The notes beneath the pieces were generated by a model. That model saw nothing but the letters and a program-made list of their open reading frames with translations. It was not told where the DNA came from and searched no databases. The position numbers were made by a program, and so were the translations under genes. A DNA stretch of 64,000 bases from Saccharothrix sp. (GTDB taxonomy: Bacteria; Actinomycetota; Actinomycetes; Mycobacteriales; Pseudonocardiaceae), in NCBI RefSeq assembly GCF_031180885.1, contig NZ_JAPSLK010000018.1, positions 61,503 to 125,502 of the forward strand. The letters are read 5' to 3'. Positions 62,345 to 64,000 of the stretch are shown here, in pieces. Position 1 is the stretch's first letter; each line of letters starts with the position of its first letter.

Positions 62345-63724
62345 TTGAAGAGCACCGTCGAGCACCTGAGCCCGACGCGGGTCCGGATCAACGTCGAGGT
62401 GCCGTTCGACGAGCTCAAGTCGGACTTCGACCGCGCCTACCGCAAGCTGGCCAAGCAGGTCCGCATCCCCGGCTTCCGCCCCGGCAAGGCCCCCGCCCGC
62501 GTGCTGGAGAGCCGCATCGGCCGCGCGCCCGTCCTGGACGAGGTCGTGCAGGAGGCCATCCCCGCGAAGTACCTGGAGGCCGTCAGCTCCGGCGAGCTGC
62601 GCACGCTGGGCCGCCCCGACTTCGAGGTGACGAAGATCGAGGACGGCGAGTCGCTGGCGTTCACCGCCGAGGTCGACGTCCGGCCCGAGATCACCGTGCC
62701 CGCGTTCGGCGAGCTGTCGGTGACCGTGGACGAGCAGGAGGTCACCGACGAGGACGTGGCGACCCAGCTCGACGAGCTGCGCGCCCGCTTCGGCACCCTC
62801 GCCGGCGTCCAGCGCCCGGCCCAGCTCGGCGACTTCGTGTCCGTCGACCTGGCCGCGACCGTGGACGGCGAGGAGGTCGAGGAGGCCAAGACCACCGGCC
62901 TGTCCTACGAGATCGGCTCCGGCCAGCTCGTCGAGGGCATCGACGACGCCCTGATCGGCGCCTCCGAGGGCGAGTCCAAGACCTTCACCACCACGCTGGT
63001 GGCCGGCGAGCACTCGGGCCGTGAGGCCGAGGTCACCGTCGTGCTGAACTCCGTCAAGGAGCGCCAGCTGCCCGAGCTGGACGACGAGTTCGCCCAGCTG
63101 GCCAGCGAGTTCGACACCCTGGACGAGCTGAAGGAGGACCTGCGGGTCCGCCTGGGCCGGGTGAAGAAGATGCAGCAGGGCGTCCAGGCCCGCGACAAGG
63201 TCCTGGAGGCCCTGCTCGCGGCCGTCGAGGTCCCGCTGCCCGAGGCCGTCGTGCAGGGCGAGGTCGAGGCCCGCGAGCACGACGCCGTCCACGCGTTCGA
63301 CCACGACGAGGCGCGCTTCGCCGAGTGGCTGTCCGAGCAGGGGCAGACCAAGGAGGAGTTCGACGCCGAGGTGCGCACCGCCGCCGAGCAGGCGGTCAAG
63401 ACGCAGCTGGTGCTCGACGCCATCGCCGACGCCGAGGAGCTGGGCGTGTCCGACGCCGAGCTGACCGAGCGGATCGTCTACCAGTCGCAGCGCTTCGGCA
63501 TCAGCCCGGAGGAGTACGTCAAGCGGGCCCAGCAGTCCGGCCAGCTCGGCGCGATCTTCGCCGACGTGCGCCGCGGCAAGGCGCTGGCCTCGGTGGTGCG
63601 CCAGGCCACCGTGACCGACAGCTCCGGCAACGCCCTGGACCTGGACGAGCTTTTCGGCGAGCCCAAGGCGGCCGAGCCGAAGGCGGAGTCCACTGAGGAA
63701 TCCGCGGTTGCGCCGAACGCCTGA
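62345..63724 (+). CDS. tig: Trigger factor
   Basis: 459 residues. The TTG start at 62345 has GAGGAGA 6-8 nt upstream and gives the family N-terminus [20 protein letters not shown]. The ribosome-binding loop is [18 protein letters not shown], the PPIase (FKBP-like) domain follows at about 150-245 ([29 protein letters not shown]), and the helical chaperone arms fill the C-terminal half; a short acidic/alanine tail ends it. It folds nascent chains at the ribosome exit. It sits upstream of clpP, the conserved order. A longer upstream frame is not coding. Confidence 0.96.
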   Translation: MKSTVEHLSPTRVRINVEVPFDELKSDFDRAYRKLAKQVRIPGFRPGKAPARVLESRIGRAPVLDEVVQEAIPAKYLEAVSSGELRTLGRPDFEVTKIEDGESLAFTAEVDVRPEITVPAFGELSVTVDEQEVTDEDVATQLDELRARFGTLAGVQRPAQLGDFVSVDLAATVDGEEVEEAKTTGLSYEIGSGQLVEGIDDALIGASEGESKTFTTTLVAGEHSGREAEVTVVLNSVKERQLPELDDEFAQLASEFDTLDELKEDLRVRLGRVKKMQQGVQARDKVLEALLAAVEVPLPEAVVQGEVEAREHDAVHAFDHDEARFAEWLSEQGQTKEEFDAEVRTAAEQAVKTQLVLDAIADAEELGVSDAELTERIVYQSQRFGISPEEYVKRAQQSGQLGAIFADVRRGKALASVVRQATVTDSSGNALDLDELFGEPKAAEPKAESTEESAVAPNA

Positions 63725-63769
63725 TCGGGCAGAGCGAGAAATCACCCTGGAGTGAAGCCCTGAGCGAAC

Positions 63770-63801
63770 GCGGGCGGTGTCGGGAAGGCGACGCCGCCCG
63801 C
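63770..63801 (+). terminator. Hairpin between tig and clpP
   Basis: A 13-bp stem (63770-63782 with 63789-63801, one G-T wobble) with a 6-nt loop, 45 nt after the tig stop. It is followed by CTTCGTTAAGG, weakly T-rich. It may end most tig transcripts, leaving clpP to its own promoter. Confidence 0.6.
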
Positions 63802-63857
63802 CTTCGTTAAGGTCGTTGTCACGAGACTCTTTTCGGCAAAAAGTTAGGCAGGCAGAC

Positions 63858-64000
63858 GTGACGCAGCACTTCTTCCCGACGCCCGAGATGCGGTCGGCCA
63901 CGGGGATGAACCTCAACGACTCGGTCTACGAGCGCCTGCTCCGCGAGCGGATCATCGTGCTGGGGTCGCAGGTCGAAGAGGGCATCGCCAACCAGATCAC
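63858..64000 (+). CDS. clpP1: ATP-dependent Clp protease proteolytic subunit (5' part)
   Basis: The first 47 codons only, cut by the window edge. From a GTG the sequence reads TQHFFPTPEMRSATGMNLND and SVYERLLRERIIVLGSQVEE followed by GIANQI. The YERLLRERII(V/F)LG segment is the conserved start of mature ClpP, corresponding to mycobacterial ClpP1 which also follows tig. The catalytic Ser/His/Asp lie beyond the window. Confidence 0.92.
   Translation, partial: MTQHFFPTPEMRSATGMNLNDSVYERLLRERIIVLGSQVEEGIANQI

Noticed and set aside
63725..63857. ClgR-type operator before clpP
   Set aside because: GTTCGC appears on the minus strand with a poor second half-site; the match is too weak to list.

Overview
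The window is high-G+C actinobacterial chromosome. GTG and TTG starts are frequent, several genes belong to mycothiol-using families, and the end is marked by a trigger factor gene followed by clpP. The backbone order (ssb, ettA, NAD-glutamate dehydrogenase, thioesterase, alpha-glucosidase, glbO, HNH nuclease, ctaJ/DUF5130, pepN, DsbA-like, rpiB, Nei-like glycosylase, tig, clpP) matches, from memory, the order of Mycobacterium tuberculosis Rv2478c to Rv2461c. Protein style (proline-rich insertions, an ESX-type toxin, a pSAM2-like element) suggests a Pseudonocardiales member such as a Saccharothrix, Lentzea or Actinosynnema relative. The genus is inference; no search was run.

Layout. 1-5.3 kb: the start of a DUF3558-like lipoprotein, a CopD/CtaG copper-oxidase assembly protein, a decayed dehydrogenase, and a TetR-controlled DrrAB-type exporter whose regulator sits beside two copies of a palindrome. 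5.4-17 kb: ssb, ettA, a 1208-residue proline-rich protein and the 180-kDa glutamate dehydrogenase. 17-25.5 kb: a WXG100/amidase remnant and a maltodextrin block (secreted alpha-amylase, two cytosolic GH13 glucosidases, a LacI regulator, shared GCAAA/TTTGC operators), plus a winged-helix protein, a thioesterase and a conserved unknown. 25.5-30.5 kb: glbO, an MscS channel, a prolyl oligopeptidase, an HNH nuclease, and a striking protein built from 21 copies of an SVRIT-containing octapeptide, divergent from an MFS transporter. 31-43 kb: ctaJ, DUF5130, pepN, a mycothiol-linked DsbA-like protein, an aldehyde dehydrogenase, a large LuxR regulator, a ComB phosphatase, rpiB and a Nei-like glycosylase. 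43-46.1 kb: a type VII secretion-linked toxin cassette (YbaB-like, EspC-like, WXG-like toxin with a PD-(D/E)XK-like end, pentapeptide-repeat immunity candidate). 46-50.1 kb: mostly small metabolic and stress genes.

50.4-59.9 kb is an integrated actinomycete integrative and conjugative element (AICE). It lies between 43-bp direct repeats of the 3' half of tRNA-Gly(TCC). It carries Int, Xis, a RepSA-like initiator, an FtsK/TraSA-like translocase, a block of small conserved genes, an XRE/Nudix/HD control module resembling the one around Pif in pSAM2, and one compositionally foreign cargo gene with a HEPN-type RNxxxH motif. Matching 17-base candidate integrase arm sites lie near both ends. The original tRNA-Gly terminator is stranded on the far side of the element.

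60-64 kb: tRNA-Pro, a LysR regulator, about 1.3 kb without a convincing gene, trigger factor, and the start of clpP at the right edge.
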